Below, piece by piece: positions 16,201 through 27,300 of a DNA stretch of 30,338 bases. A model generated the notes under the pieces. That model searched no databases, had not been told where the DNA came from, and was given only the letters and a program-made list of their open reading frames with translations. The translations under genes were made by a program, and so were the position numbers. Source of the stretch: Coemansia sp. RSA 922. Its lineage: Eukaryota > Kickxellomycota > Kickxellomycetes > Kickxellales > Kickxellaceae. The stretch lies in NCBI GenBank assembly GCA_027577415.1, contig JANBQS010000154.1:1-30338 (forward strand), given 5' to 3'. Numbering within the stretch: the first letter of the stretch is position 1; every line of letters starts with the position of its first letter.

Positions 16201-16951
16201 TTTGGGTGGGTTGGCATTCCGAACCACGATGTATTTGAGGACTTTATTCAGCTCTCCCAGAAGATCTACGCCCGGTCTAGTCCTCTGGTCGATTTCAGCG
16301 ATCACACGCTCAGGCGACTGGGGCTTGGGCATGGCGATATTTTCGCCTTTGTCTGTTACATGTACGAGGTGTATCTGCAGCGGTCGCCGGTTTCATCGAC
16401 CTACTTGGCGGAGAACGTGTACCACCTGTACATGCATACCTTGCTTTCCCTGCTCATTGGCGTTGGCGGATTTGAAATTGACCATGAGGGGTTGTGGCCA
16501 AGGACGGGCGCATGGACAAACGGATTAAGCTGGTGCATGACAATAAGTCAATGGCATGGCTGTATATCGTGCTTGAGCTCAAACATCTAAGTGATAGCAA
16601 GAACATCAAGTTCAAGGAGGCAATGACTAAATACTACTTGAAGCCAGTGGTCGAAGGCGCCCGCGATAAATGCTGGGTGGCCAAGAACGCAAGATCCCGA
16701 GACATATTACTAAGGGGTTCAGCTACCACTACACCAAAAGGTTCTTCAATGGTCTTACGGATTAGGGTTACCCTTTTTGGTATCGATTCGTCCTATTTGC
16801 CCATCGATTCATCCCAACGACAAGCCGCACTGGCGTAGTTCTCTGGGTGCAAAAGCCGTTCACCAGCGTGGAGATTGCCAGGCATGACATGAACAACCTC
16901 AAGTTCATGGTCAATGGTGGAAATCTAAAAGCCAGCACAGCATATACATGA
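16201..16951 (+). pseudogene. Broken PD-(D/E)XK nuclease-like gene fragment
   Basis: From an ATTATAG acceptor-like site, or stop, at 16200 one frame reads FEDFIQLSQKIYARSS, then VYHLYMHTLLSLLIGVGGFE, up to about 16490. The frame then changes to GRMDKRIKLVHDNKSMAWLY-IVLELKHL...FKEAMTKYY. The pattern (helical segment, GxxxD, then a beta strand carrying E-L-K, then a helix) resembles the PD-(D/E)XK domain attached to AAA-ATPase-like proteins (DUF1703/PDDEXK_9 type) found in many early fungi. A further frame change near 16705 and a TAG near 16762 precede a last open stretch (GVVLWVQKPFTSVEIARHD) ending at 16951. No start codon or ATPase part is present. I infer a decayed relic; family assignment is tentative. 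Confidence 0.45.
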
Positions 16952-17074
16952 GCGATCAAAAAAGAAGGGTCGATCAAGCTTACTACTAGGAAAATTTCTT
17001 TATCTTTTTTCTTACCTTTATCCTTTTTTATTTTATTTTTATTATTTTTGAAATTCAGCAAAGCAGAGAAAGGA

Positions 17075-17914
17075 ATGTTTTCCGCGATAAAGAAACCCTC
17101 CCTAAGACGCCTCCTAAGTACGTTTGATGTGGACACACGTGGTTCGAGTTCAGTCAGAGCATCAGAGGTCAACAAATTCATCAAAGACAGCGCTTTATGG
17201 TGGGACACAACGGGGCCGTTCAAATATTTGCATACGATGAATCGCACGCGCACGCAGTTCATTCGCTCACACCTAGCCGACCTCTCACGCCTCCCCGCTG
17301 GGACTCAGGGTCGCTCGTGGATTAGTGGCCGGCGCCTAGTAGACGTGGGCTGTGGTGGCGGACTGGCGTCCGAGTCACTGGCGAGACTGGGTATGCGAGT
17401 ACTGGGCGTGGATGCGGCAAAGGAGAATGTGGAGATGGCCAGGATCCATGCTCAGAGGGATCCGGCGCTGAAGGATCTGGAGTATGTGCAGAGTACGGCA
17501 GAACAGCTAATGGAAAAGGAGGCGTTTGACGTGGTCGTCTCTCTGGAGGTTATTGAGCATGTGGCGGATCCCATGGCGTTTGTAAAGTCGCTGGTCGATC
17601 TGGCGAAACCCGGCGCTTCCATATTTATATCGACAATGAATCGCACACCTATCGCTGCGTTCGTCGATGTGCTCGTCCCAGAGTACCTATTAAACGTCGT
17701 GCCGCGTGGTACGCACGATTACAAAAAGTTTATTAAGCCTACGGAACTCTCACAAATGCTCAGAGCCGTAGGCGCAGAAACCCTAGATACCAAGGGACTG
17801 ATTCTGGATCCTATCAGTAACCAATGTCATTTGGTAGATAGGGATTACGGACTGTTGCGTAATATCGGAGTACAGGCAAATTATATCATGGCAGCACGTA
17901 AATATTCTAAATAA
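17075..17914 (+). CDS. COQ3: Ubiquinone biosynthesis O-methyltransferase, mitochondrial
   Basis: COQ3 uses S-adenosylmethionine to methylate both hydroxyl groups added to the ubiquinone ring, on the matrix side of the mitochondrial inner membrane within the CoQ synthome. The 279-residue protein starts at ATG 17075; the open frame extends nine codons upstream from a TTG that is not used. Residues 1-20 are basic and acid-free (MFSAIKKPSLRRLLSTF), a presequence. Motif I is VDVGCGGGLASES (about 89-101), and the post-I acidic site lies in VLGVDAAKENVEM. VSLEVIEHVADP (about 155-166) and NRTPIAAF...VPRGTHDYKKFI are typical of the UbiG/COQ3 family. Length is normal. The stop codon is embedded in AATAAA (17910-17915), and the convergent helicase gene ends only 6 bp away. 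Confidence 0.93.
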   Translation: MFSAIKKPSLRRLLSTFDVDTRGSSSVRASEVNKFIKDSALWWDTTGPFKYLHTMNRTRTQFIRSHLADLSRLPAGTQGRSWISGRRLVDVGCGGGLASESLARLGMRVLGVDAAKENVEMARIHAQRDPALKDLEYVQSTAEQLMEKEAFDVVVSLEVIEHVADPMAFVKSLVDLAKPGASIFISTMNRTPIAAFVDVLVPEYLLNVVPRGTHDYKKFIKPTELSQMLRAVGAETLDTKGLILDPISNQCHLVDRDYGLLRNIGVQANYIMAARKYSK

Positions 17915-17920
17915 ATTTAT

Positions 17921-19675
17921 CTAGTCTTGGATAAACTCTGCTTTAGTGGGTCGGATATTAAGTGCAGCAAAGATTCCGCGCATCTTGCTCTCGAACCAAC
18001 CCAATCTACCGACAGGCACCACAGTGACAACAGTTCCAGGTTGACCGAATCTACCAGTGCGTCCAGACAAATGAGCATAACTAGCGACACTCTTGGGAAT
18101 ATCCAAGATAAGCACCAGAGAGGCGTCAGGAAGATCAAGACCACGGGCAGCCTCCTCAGTCGCCAAAAACACACCCAATGGTTTATCCTTGTTTGGAGCG
18201 TATTTTGCCTGGATATCGAGAAACTCCTTGCCCTCAGACTGGTCGATCATAACTCCCAATTGCTCGTCGAACTTAGTCATAATATCGCGTGCCACAACGC
18301 CATACGACTCCAACACACGACCAAACTGCGCCGTACTAGCATCAGACCTAGTGAATATAATAACCGAGCCGCGCGGCTCCAACTCCCTAATAACATTGGC
18401 AGCTACCTCGGACATTTGCTCCATCATCGTTTGCTGCTCCGAATCAGACCTATCCCCCTCCTCCTCTTTCTGTAGAGTATCAGCCTCTGTACGAGACGAT
18501 TCCTGAGGAGACTCGGATTTGTCGCGGAGGTTGCGGATAGCCCGATCGTTCTCGATAACCAAACAGTGGTGAGTAGTCGCCGTGGGCACGTCGATGTTTT
18601 GGCCAGGATTGTCGATCATCAACGGACGCATTGTCATCCAGCCCCTGTGCACCATCCAGTTACGCAGATCTTTGTTGGCTGTAGCCGACACCGCGATAAT
18701 CTGTAGCGAGTGCTCATTGACTATATTAACTTCCGGCCTCTTCCTTGTCTCTGCTGCCAGAGAGTTGCGAGCGAGTGCCAGGTCCGAAGCCTTTTGCCAG
18801 CCCTTCGCATTAGACGAACGGGCAGGTGCTTGTGGTGGTCGTAAGCTGTTGGAAATCCGCGTAACACCCAAAGTGCCCAGCAGCCGGTCGACAAAGATCT
18901 GACCAGGTTTGGGCTTTTCCCTTCTCAGCAGTTTTTGCCTCTCAGTAGCATGCCGATTAGGCAGCCTCAGCATTCCATCGACCTCGTCGAGAACCAGTCT
19001 CCTGACGCCGCGATACGACTCAACACCCGGTTTCGCCGCGCCTAGTTTAAACTCGCCCTTAAACTGTTCCGACTGCTCCACAATATCCACTAATAAGTCT
19101 GGTGCCCGCACGCCAATTAACGGAGTCCCGTCCTCAGGGTAGGCCAGTTCCAAAAGGCATCTGGGAGTGCCAACAACAATAGCCGGTACACCATGCCGTT
19201 TAAGCACACCACGTTGCTGTGCCTCGTAAGGTACGCCACTAACATACCTACCGATGATTTTCTGCCTAGGTATCTCCGGATAAGCATCAGCCATTAACCG
19301 CGATACCCAAGATTCGATTTGAAACGCAAGCTCGCGGTTAGGCACAACTACAACAGAGTTCGCTTGCTGCACAGAAAGCGCACTGCTCTCGTCCAATCCA
19401 AGCCCGCGCAATAAGTGGTGGTCGCGTATGGTCAGTGAGAGCAGGCTGAGTATTAGGGCGAATGTCTTGCCCGAGCCTGTGTGCTGCCGAACTAGTAGGT
19501 TGTTGGTAGCCGTGGTCGTTTGCCGGATCAGCTCTTCTTGCATGGAGCTGGGTGTGTGGACTTGGAACCGTGTCTCTAACGCCTGTATGAGTTTTGTGTC
19601 GATACCGAGATCGGCAAACCCACTGCGGGTGGAATACAACCGTCTCCTGGATACTAGTACTGCGCACCGCCACAT
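17921..19675 (-). CDS. Mitochondrial DEAD-box RNA helicase, MRH4-like
   Basis: This 584-residue protein has a basic Arg-rich N-terminus (MWRCAVLVSRRRLYSTRSGF) suggesting mitochondrial import. DEAD-box motifs appear in order: Q-motif region (TPSSMQ, Gln46); motif I HTGSGKT (Lys70); Ia PNRELA; Ib GTPR; motif II DEVD (230-233) in place of DEAD; motif III SAT (330-332); motif IV VIIFT; motif V TEEAARGLDLP; motif VI HLSGRTGRFG (535-544). It would unwind RNA with ATP. Mitochondrial helicases of this type (yeast Mrh4) help assemble the large mitoribosomal subunit. An insertion between motifs II and III and a charged, Gln-rich loop at about 375-420 lengthen it. The gene is tail-to-tail with COQ3. The helicase assignment is certain; the MRH4 equivalence is inference. 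Confidence 0.88.
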   Translation of the reverse strand: MWRCAVLVSRRRLYSTRSGFADLGIDTKLIQALETRFQVHTPSSMQEELIRQTTTATNNLLVRQHTGSGKTFALILSLLSLTIRDHHLLRGLGLDESSALSVQQANSVVVVPNRELAFQIESWVSRLMADAYPEIPRQKIIGRYVSGVPYEAQQRGVLKRHGVPAIVVGTPRCLLELAYPEDGTPLIGVRAPDLLVDIVEQSEQFKGEFKLGAAKPGVESYRGVRRLVLDEVDGMLRLPNRHATERQKLLRREKPKPGQIFVDRLLGTLGVTRISNSLRPPQAPARSSNAKGWQKASDLALARNSLAAETRKRPEVNIVNEHSLQIIAVSATANKDLRNWMVHRGWMTMRPLMIDNPGQNIDVPTATTHHCLVIENDRAIRNLRDKSESPQESSRTEADTLQKEEEGDRSDSEQQTMMEQMSEVAANVIRELEPRGSVIIFTRSDASTAQFGRVLESYGVVARDIMTKFDEQLGVMIDQSEGKEFLDIQAKYAPNKDKPLGVFLATEEAARGLDLPDASLVLILDIPKSVASYAHLSGRTGRFGQPGTVVTVVPVGRLGWFESKMRGIFAALNIRPTKAEFIQD

Positions 19676-19778
19676 TTCAGAATATTAAAAAAATAAATAT
19701 AATTTCTCAAACGGTGAAAGTGAAAAAATAAAAAAGATTTAAAAAAAATGTATTATATAAAGAGGGTTAATCAACTGA
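19676..19778. other. Short intergenic spacer
   Basis: This AT-rich 103-bp spacer holds both the helicase promoter and the 3' flank of the GluRS gene. No further element was recognised. Confidence 0.5.
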
Positions 19779-22206
19779 TTAGTAAATTTTGCCAGTCGAG
19801 TACATAGACGTCACAGAGCTAGCGCTCTCCAGGTCAATGTCGCCGTAGACGGGCTTGACCTCGTACATGCTCGACGACTCGCTCGGTGAGAGAAGGCCCA
19901 GCGCGTTGGCAGGCTTTGCAGCAGCCTTTCCCTTCTTCTTCTTATCCCAGGGGTTGCCCGCGCTGCTAGCAGCACTCTTGACCGACGCCTCGCCCGTATG
20001 CTTGATCGCCATGCTCGCAGCCTTGCCATCAGGGATCTTAATGAGCTCAACAGCGCCGACCTGGCTAGTAGCCGCAACCTGATCGATAATGTAATAACCC
20101 TTGCGCTCCAGCTGAATAATAGTGCCAACAGGCAGCTCGCCCACATTGGCATCGACAATAGCAGGCTCCTCGAATTTAGTCACGGGCGTCAGATAGTCGC
20201 GCACATCCTCCTCGGCATCCACCTTCTTCTTCGTAATCAAATAGTCATAGTCCAAAAGCAGCGCCTCCACAGGGTGCACAGTGGGGTGCTGACCGAGCCA
20301 AGTGAGCTTCTTCTTGGTCGATTTGACGTCACCAGCCAGGTTCAAACGCAGCTGTAGGCCGGTGACTGGCTCCTTGCCCTCGATCTTCTCGACGATGGCG
20401 TTGCCCCAGTCCATCAGCGTCAGCTCCTCGCCCACCTCCAGCTCACAAGCATCGTCCTGCCCAATGAAGATCTGTGACGAAAACACAGTGTTCTTAGTAC
20501 CCATTTCCGCCACCTTCTTGTGCCTCAGCACCGAGCCCAAGTACGCCTCAGCAGGACCGTCAATGGTAGTAGGAACCAGACCGTGCTTGACAAGAGCAGT
20601 GTGGCGGGGCGCCTTTGGGTCAATAACCTTCTTGTTGAGGGCCCAGATCTTGTCCCAGTCCAAAAGCATATCGCGCTGACTCGCGCCCTGCATCAACACG
20701 TACTGGCGCAGGGCCTCGATGGTCATACCACGACGCTTGATTCCACGCACAGTAGGGAACCTAGGATCATCCCAGCCAGGCACTCTTCCCTCATCGACAA
20801 ACCACTGCAGCTTGCGCTTCGACAAAAGAGTGTAGGCAAAGTTCATCCGCGAAAAGTCCATGATCTGAACTGGCCTCAGATCCAGCGCCGTAAAGAACCA
20901 CTGGTACTGCGGGTTCCGGTCCCGGTACTCGCTCGACCTCAGCGCATGAGTGACGCCCTCAATAGAGTCCACAATAGGGCACGCAAAGTCGTACAGCGGG
21001 TATATCTTCCACACATTGCCAGTGCGGTGATGACGCTCCGGCTTGCACCGGTAGATAGTGGGGTCGCGCATGGCCTTGTTGTTATTGTCGATCGATATCT
21101 TCGCCCTCAGACAGCACGTTTGCCCATACTCAGTGGCCTCCTTCATCTGCTGGAACCTCGCCAAGTTCTCCTCGACAGAAAGGCGCCGGCACTTGGACTC
21201 GATTCCGTGCATCCTGCCCTCACGCATCTCCTCCAACGATGAGTCATCGACATAGGCAAGGCCCCTACGAATCAGCTCCAACGCGTACTCGTAAATAGCC
21301 TGGAAGTGATCCGAAGTATGCGACAGCGCATCGCCCTGAATGCCCAGTATAGCCAAGTCCTCGAGAATCGAGTCCTCAAACTCGACCCGCTCCTTTGACG
21401 GATTGGTGTCGTCAAAGCGGATGAGAAGACGGCCGCCGTTAGATTTAGCAACAAACTCGTTAAGCAGCGCAGCCTTCGCGTGCCCAATATGCAGGTAGCC
21501 GCTGGGCTCGGGCGGGAACCTCGTCACGACCTTGCCGTGCTCGATGCCAGTCAGACCCAGATCGAACGACCCCTGGTCCTTGAGTGCGCGGTTAGCCTGC
21601 CTATGGACATGCGACAGCGAGTCGCTCAGCCGCCTAGCAAACGCCAGCGAGTCGACGTGCTCGTACCAGCGCACCAAGTGCGAGCCCAAAGTAGCACGCT
21701 TAGTCTTGAGGTTGCGCTGGAATATCACTGATGCACGCAGTGCGCCCCACGCAACCACGTCAGCCGCAGTCAAGGCGTACCCACTGATAAAAGCACGCAT
21801 AGTCAGGTGGTGGTCCAGCTCACCCAGCGCCAGCTCAAGCTCCTTGTACCCGCCAGAGCCAGCCAGCCGCTTAAGGCCAAAGTCGACCCACTGCAAAACA
21901 GCTCCATCGGTGCCACTTACGAGAGCGTCTATGACGGCGGCTTCACCTACGATCTCGTCTCCTGAGCTGCTGGTCAGGATCGCTGTCACGGTCTCGCCCT
22001 CCTTTAGAGTGCTGCCCTCCTGCCACTCGACAGTATACGCGTCAGTCGATGACTCGTTAGCGAATTCGGCAAGCCCACCCGCAACTAACAAACAAGAAAT
22101 TAGATTTTAGTTTAGGTGTTTTGCAAATCACTACTAAAAAAAGTGTGTTCTTATACTTACTGTAAGCTGGTGGATTTCCCTTCTGTGCTAGTACAAGCAA
22201 AGCCAT
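19779..22206 (-). CDS. GUS1: Cytosolic glutamyl-tRNA synthetase (two exons)
   Basis: The enzyme charges tRNA-Glu with glutamate in the cytosol. Exon 1 is 22161-22206 (ATG at 22206, MALLVLAQKGNPPAY plus one base) and exon 2 is 19779-22084, joined to give 783 residues. The open frame alone would start at a TTG inside the intron, so the spliced start is preferred. Domains: an N-terminal GST-like fold (about 1-165), which in yeast binds Arc1; the class I catalytic core with the HIGH motif exactly HIGH (214-217) in PPEPSGYLHIGHAKA; the KMSKS-equivalent LLSKRKL (about 435-441); an anticodon-binding beta-barrel region (about 510-690); and a Lys/Ala-rich tail (NPWDKKKKGKAAAKPANA). The eukaryotic-type core, close to GlnRS, fits GUS1. 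Length is typical. Confidence 0.93.
22085..22160 (-). other. 76-bp spliceosomal intron in the GluRS gene
   Basis: It starts GTAAGT at 22160 and ends TTTGTTAG at 22085, with branch-like ACTAA/CTAAT sequences shortly before the acceptor. Splicing joins codon 16 (A|TT, Ile) in frame. It interrupts the gene after 46 coding bases. Confidence 0.9.
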
Positions 22207-22329
22207 TCTTTAAATGATTCTTGAGAATAAATATAAATGTGAACTAAAGAGAGACAGACCAGAGAGGAAGTTTTTTTTATTATTTATCACTGATATTTCG
22301 TGTGTCACCAAAGAAAAGACCAAGTCTGG

Positions 22330-23652
22330 TTATCCACGTGATGCAACCGCATCTGCGGCCACCGCAGAGATTGTCGCCATTAGACTGCAGGCCGCAGCCA
22401 AAGCCGCCACAGGGTCCACGACAAACGACGAGACATCGCTGGTAGCAATCCACCCAGCGACAGGCACGCCGACCATCGCCATAGCAGCAGCCAGCACTCC
22501 ACTACTCGGCAGGCAAGTAACAAGGCCGAGAAACAGGCCGTATACTCCGCAAAACACGCAAAGCAACGCCCGACTGTCCCCAAACCTAAGCGGCAGCCAG
22601 AGACACCACACGCAGAGACTCAGTCCCAAGCGCACCAAAGATTCTTTGAACGACCATCGCCCCAAGAGCCCGCTAAGCGCAGCGCCAGATGCCACGCCCA
22701 CGCAGAGCGTAGCTACGAGTATCGCACTGTTTAGTCGCGTTTCTTCCTCGGAGTAATTCGGTATAAACACTAACGGCAGTATTGCAGTCAGACTATGTAT
22801 GCCCTGCGATATCAGCCGAAGTACACGCACTAATTTATGCTGTGCAGATGCCTGCCTACTGGTCTTGACTGGGTCAGTGTCGCTGGATACAGGTATTTGC
22901 TCGGATATCGTGGGTAGAAAGTATAAAAGTATGGCTGCCACCAGTTGCCCAGAGAATATAACGAGTGATAGCCATTTCAAGGCTGAGCTTGTAGTGCCCA
23001 CAGTAATCAGTCGACTAACGACCAGTGCCAATATACAGCCGCCTATTCCAGCGTCCACCACCACCAGCCTCCTAGTCGACCCACCTCCATCATCAGACAC
23101 GCGCCGCCGCTCAGCAGCCACAACCGCTGCCCTAGTACTAATACCAGCGCCGATTCCAACAGCTACGCCTTGCGACAAACACAGCTGCCAAATACGGTCA
23201 GCAAACCCAGCCGCCAACAACCCACCACCACTAATCACCGACCCAACAACCACACACACAGACACACCCTTCCACATACTCATATCAACGCAGGTCGCTG
23301 TGGCCAGAAAAAAGGCAATCTGTAACGCTCCTACCAAACTAACTGTTTTAGGGCCATTTGCGTATGCTCCGAATAAAATCTCGTACTCGATTTCAAAGTT
23401 ACCATGGATTAGGCATAGTCCTGCGCTCAGCGCTATTACAAGGAATATCGACAATTGTGACAGTATTTTCGACAACTGGCTTCCGCTCGGCCATTGGGAT
23501 AGCTGCTGCCTGAAACTAGTGTATATTGACCCAGAGTAATGCGAATGCATGGATAGCGAACTTAGGCTGCTAGAGCAATCAGAGTGCGTGTAAATATATC
23601 GACTATGTAAGACACTGTCTTCTCGGTGGTATATCGAACTCGAGTACTCCAT
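22330..23652 (-). CDS. Major facilitator superfamily transporter, monocarboxylate-porter-like
   Basis: This 440-residue membrane protein starts at ATG 23652. Residues 1-60 are a Ser/Tyr/His-rich cytoplasmic N-terminus (SDCSSSLSSLSMHSHYSGS) with many potential phosphosites. About 11-12 hydrophobic segments follow, starting at about 62-84 (LSQLSIFLVIALSAGLCLI). GVAVGIGAGISTRAAVVAAERRR, with basic residues after the fourth to fifth helix, is reminiscent of the MFS MCP/SLC16 pattern, where fungal members move carboxylates or riboflavin-like compounds. A hydrophilic central loop (about 245-275) separates the two halves, as usual for MFS. The C-terminus is very short. It lies 123 bp downstream of the GluRS start on the same strand. 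Substrate unknown; the subfamily is a guess. Confidence 0.72.
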   Translation of the reverse strand: MEYSSSIYHREDSVLHSRYIYTHSDCSSSLSSLSMHSHYSGSIYTSFRQQLSQWPSGSQLSKILSQLSIFLVIALSAGLCLIHGNFEIEYEILFGAYANGPKTVSLVGALQIAFFLATATCVDMSMWKGVSVCVVVGSVISGGGLLAAGFADRIWQLCLSQGVAVGIGAGISTRAAVVAAERRRVSDDGGGSTRRLVVVDAGIGGCILALVVSRLITVGTTSSALKWLSLVIFSGQLVAAILLYFLPTISEQIPVSSDTDPVKTSRQASAQHKLVRVLRLISQGIHSLTAILPLVFIPNYSEEETRLNSAILVATLCVGVASGAALSGLLGRWSFKESLVRLGLSLCVWCLWLPLRFGDSRALLCVFCGVYGLFLGLVTCLPSSGVLAAAMAMVGVPVAGWIATSDVSSFVVDPVAALAAACSLMATISAVAADAVASRG

Positions 23653-24349
23653 ATTTTTGTAACTATTAATAATTATTTTTGCTAAAAAGTAAAAAAAAAA
23701 TATATAGATATCCTATATAGAAACAATGTGTAGTTGTCAATATCTCGTAGTGTCTTGCTCAATGCGCCATATACACACGAATTTTTTTATTTTGCGTATA
23801 TGTACGCCACACCGCGTGACTACAAACTCTTTGCGTGTGGTCTGCATTTCGCAGCCATTCACACTTTTTTCAATACTCAAAGTTGTATTTTATTTAGTTT
23901 GTGAGATCACCATCTCCCCCCGCTCCACCAACTGTTTGGGTGTCTCAGCCTCGGGCTTCTCCACATCGTAAGTGGAGTACGTCTATTCCCCAGCCCCGTA
24001 CAGACTGGCAAGTTGGGTAAAAATATTTCTGTATTCTCCACACACACTCCATAGAGGGTTTTCACCAATAGACTGTATCACGTCTCGTTGTTGTTTTTTT
24101 TTTGATACGAGTTCTTGGTTCAAACCATCTCCACCCCAAAAACATGTTTAGATTAATATGCAACACTTTACCAAGTTACCATCATCCACTCTAGCGTTAA
24201 TAGTGATGACGAGACGGACAAATTTTATAAAAACCTTGTTGTTGCGGCATTACAATTAATTGTGTGAAATTTAATGGTTGTCCCTCTTCAACTTTTTTTT
24301 TTTTTTAACCTCTTTTCCATATCAATTCTTTTAACACTTGCACTTTAAA
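23653..24349. promoter_or_regulatory. Divergent promoter region of the MFS and GH3 genes
   Basis: An AT-rich 697-bp spacer lies between divergently transcribed genes. TATAAAA at 24226-24232 lies 118 bp before the GH3 start, and T-runs occur at 24293-24306. The plus ORF at 23726-23971 is not recognisable and probably spurious. No other gene was seen. Confidence 0.5.
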
Positions 24350-27300
24350 ATGTTGGCATCTCATATGATGGTGCTAGCTATCTGCGGCTTGGTTTTACAG
24401 AACCAAGTATATGCCTCTTCTCGTGCCGGCTACCGAAAGCATCGGAATTACAGCAGCAGTATGGAACAGCAGTCGCCGCCAATACCCTATATACCGACAT
24501 ACGAAAATACCGATACTGAGGAGAGCCAAACTGAGCTTGCTCGCACAGAGTACGCACACACCGTGTACGTTCATGCACATACCACACAGTCACCCACAGA
24601 TACATGCGACTATGGCGAACCATGTCCGTATTCTGCTCAGCATCCCTACACTGCCCATCCTTATTCTTACGCTACGCAATCGGATCCCTATACTGCTCAA
24701 CCAAATCCCTACAAAGCTCAGCCAGATCCATATTCAGCTATACCGAATCCTTACATGGCCCAGATGAATCCCTACACAGCGCAGCCAAATCCCTACTCGG
24801 CTCAACCAAATCCTTATTCAATGCCTTATGCTTATACCGCACCATATTCGTACTCCGCTCCTTATGCTTATTCAGCTCCGTATGCGTATACAACGGCACC
24901 CTATGCGTATCCTACTGCACCCTACGCGTATCCAGCTCCTTATGCGTACTCTGCGTATTACTCGGCTACATCATACTCGACAGCTACAACCACAGCACCT
25001 AGTTCGACTACGACAACATGCTCTCCGACATCAACGACCCTTTCTCCGACCGTTACTACTACTGTGTATACAACTGCGGCTCCTTGTACGAGTTTGACGC
25101 CATATGTGTCGGTCCCGACCACCTCTATGTACAGCAATAGTCTGGATACTGGATACCGAGCTCTACCATCAAATTACGTTGCGCCGCCAGCTCCCAGCGG
25201 CTATGAGACCCAGCCGCCTCCCAATTCTTACGCTCAACCATCGCCCAACACGTATCTGCCGTCATCCTATTCGTACATGTCTCAACCAACACCCAACTCG
25301 TACTTGCCGCCACCTCCAAACTCCTATACGCAGCAACCACCTCCCAATAGCTACATGTCGCAGCCGCCTACTGTTACATATATGCAGAAACCGTCTACCA
25401 TCGTCTATATGCAGCCGCCATCCACCGTTGCCTATGTAATGCCGCCTTCTACTATCGCCTATGAGCCCCCACCGGTGTATTACAAGCCAACCCCTACCAC
25501 CCCAGAGTATATTGCCTACCCAGCAAAGCCGTATGCTGCTGCTATTCCAGTCGAGCCAAATACCTACGCCGCTGTGATCCCTGTCGAGCCGTACAAGCAA
25601 GAATACAACACAGTTGCTACTAACGCGTACTCCTTAAATCCAAATCCCGACGGCTACGCACTAGAGCCGTACAAGCAAGAGCTCAACGTCTACGCCACCA
25701 ACACGTATGCGGCTCCAGCTCCAGTCGATCCGTATAAGCCCGAGTACGTTGCAGCGCCGCCTCGTCCCTCAGTCTACGCACATCCACCGTATTACTCACC
25801 GGCGCCGAGCAAAGCACCATATGCGATGTCAGCTACGCTTATCTATGTTGGCGATAAGAGTCACGGCAGACACTCGGCTGGCACACAGACGGGGTACGTC
25901 AATACGTATGCGGCTGGTGAGTACTATGCTAGCTATTCTACTCATACACCATACACACACATTCCTCCGTTGTATAGCGCCTCATCGCTCGCCATCACAA
26001 TTGCGCTGCCCGTGGGTCCTTCCTACACTAGCCCAACAACCACTCCTCCTCCGCATGTCCATCATTGTAGCTCTTGCAATACTGCGGCAAAACGCACCAC
26101 GTCTGTGGAAAAGTACCCCGCACCTTCCGCTGAGACAGCGGAGGCATTGCCATTAAATCTCGAATATCAGATCCCTCGGCCTCCTCCCGCACCCCAGTGT
26201 ACTTGGAACAAAGTCCAAGTCAACGATCCCACCACTTGGGATCCAGTCCCCACTTATCCATACAGTAGCATGCCCAAAAACATACCAACTCCCGGTAAAA
26301 TTGACCCCGACGTCTTGCGCATCGTCGGCCAGCTCACACTCAAGGAGAAAATCGGCCAGATGACGCAGATCGAGGTCGGCCAGCTTATCGACTGCAACGG
26401 CGAGCTGAACCACACGGCAGTTGAGTACTGGATCGATGAATGGAAGGTGGGATCGTTCTTGGAGACGCCGGCTAACCACGGCGGAAAGTACAACTGGTAC
26501 TCGCCCAAATCCTTTGGCGCCTTTACCGACGCAGTCCAAAAGATTGCACTGGAGCGTGGCTCCAAGATCCCCGTCATCTGGGGTCTCGACTCTGTGCGCG
26601 GTGCCAACTACGTCAAGGGCGCTACGATTTTCCCAGCGGGAATTGCCACAGCAGCTACTTTCAACCCGCAGTTCGCTTATGACGCTGGTCGGATCGCTGC
26701 CAAGGACACGCGCGCCGCGGGTGTGCACTGGGCGTTTGCTCCTATTTTGGATCTGGCCGTGAATAAGCTGTGGTCGCGTACGTACGAGAACTTTGGCGAA
26801 GACCCGTACTTGGCCTCCAAAATGGGCGCCGCCTCTGTCAACGGGTACCAGGGCGACTACAAGCACGATCGCTCGCGAGTGGCCGCTTGTATGAAGCATT
26901 TCATTGGTTACGGATACCCCTTTGATGGCTCTGACCGCGCCAACCGCCATATTGCCGCCCACGAGTTGCTCGAATATTATGTACCGCCGTTCAAGGCTGC
27001 TATCGACGCTGGCGTTGCGACTGCTATGGAGAGCTACGGCGTCGTTAATGGTGAGCCAGTGGTTATGTCGTTCCAGTATTTGCAAGGCTTGTTGCGCGAG
27101 CAGCTGGGATTCAAGGGCATGCTTGTCACCGACTGGGGAGAGATCAACAGCCAAGCGACCATGTACAAAACGGCATCTAACATCGAACAAGCCACCTGGG
27201 CGACTCTCAACCGCACATCCGTCGACATGAGCATGGTAGCCGAGGACACGTCATTTGCCGCTACTACCTTCGACTTGGTCATCAGAGGCGTAATACCCGA

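Noticed and set aside
17130..17150. GGTTCGAGTTC as a possible tRNA T-arm
   Set aside because: It lies inside the COQ3 coding sequence and no acceptor or anticodon stems surround it.
20520..21242. 240-codon plus-strand ORF
   Set aside because: Antisense shadow of the GluRS catalytic core.
22799..23539. 246-codon plus-strand ORF
   Set aside because: Antisense to the MFS transporter; Thr/Pro-rich because of the complementary codons.
26153..27190. 345-codon minus-strand ORF
   Set aside because: It lies wholly antisense to the GH3 catalytic domain, whose codon bias leaves the opposite frame open. No family features, promoter or independent support.
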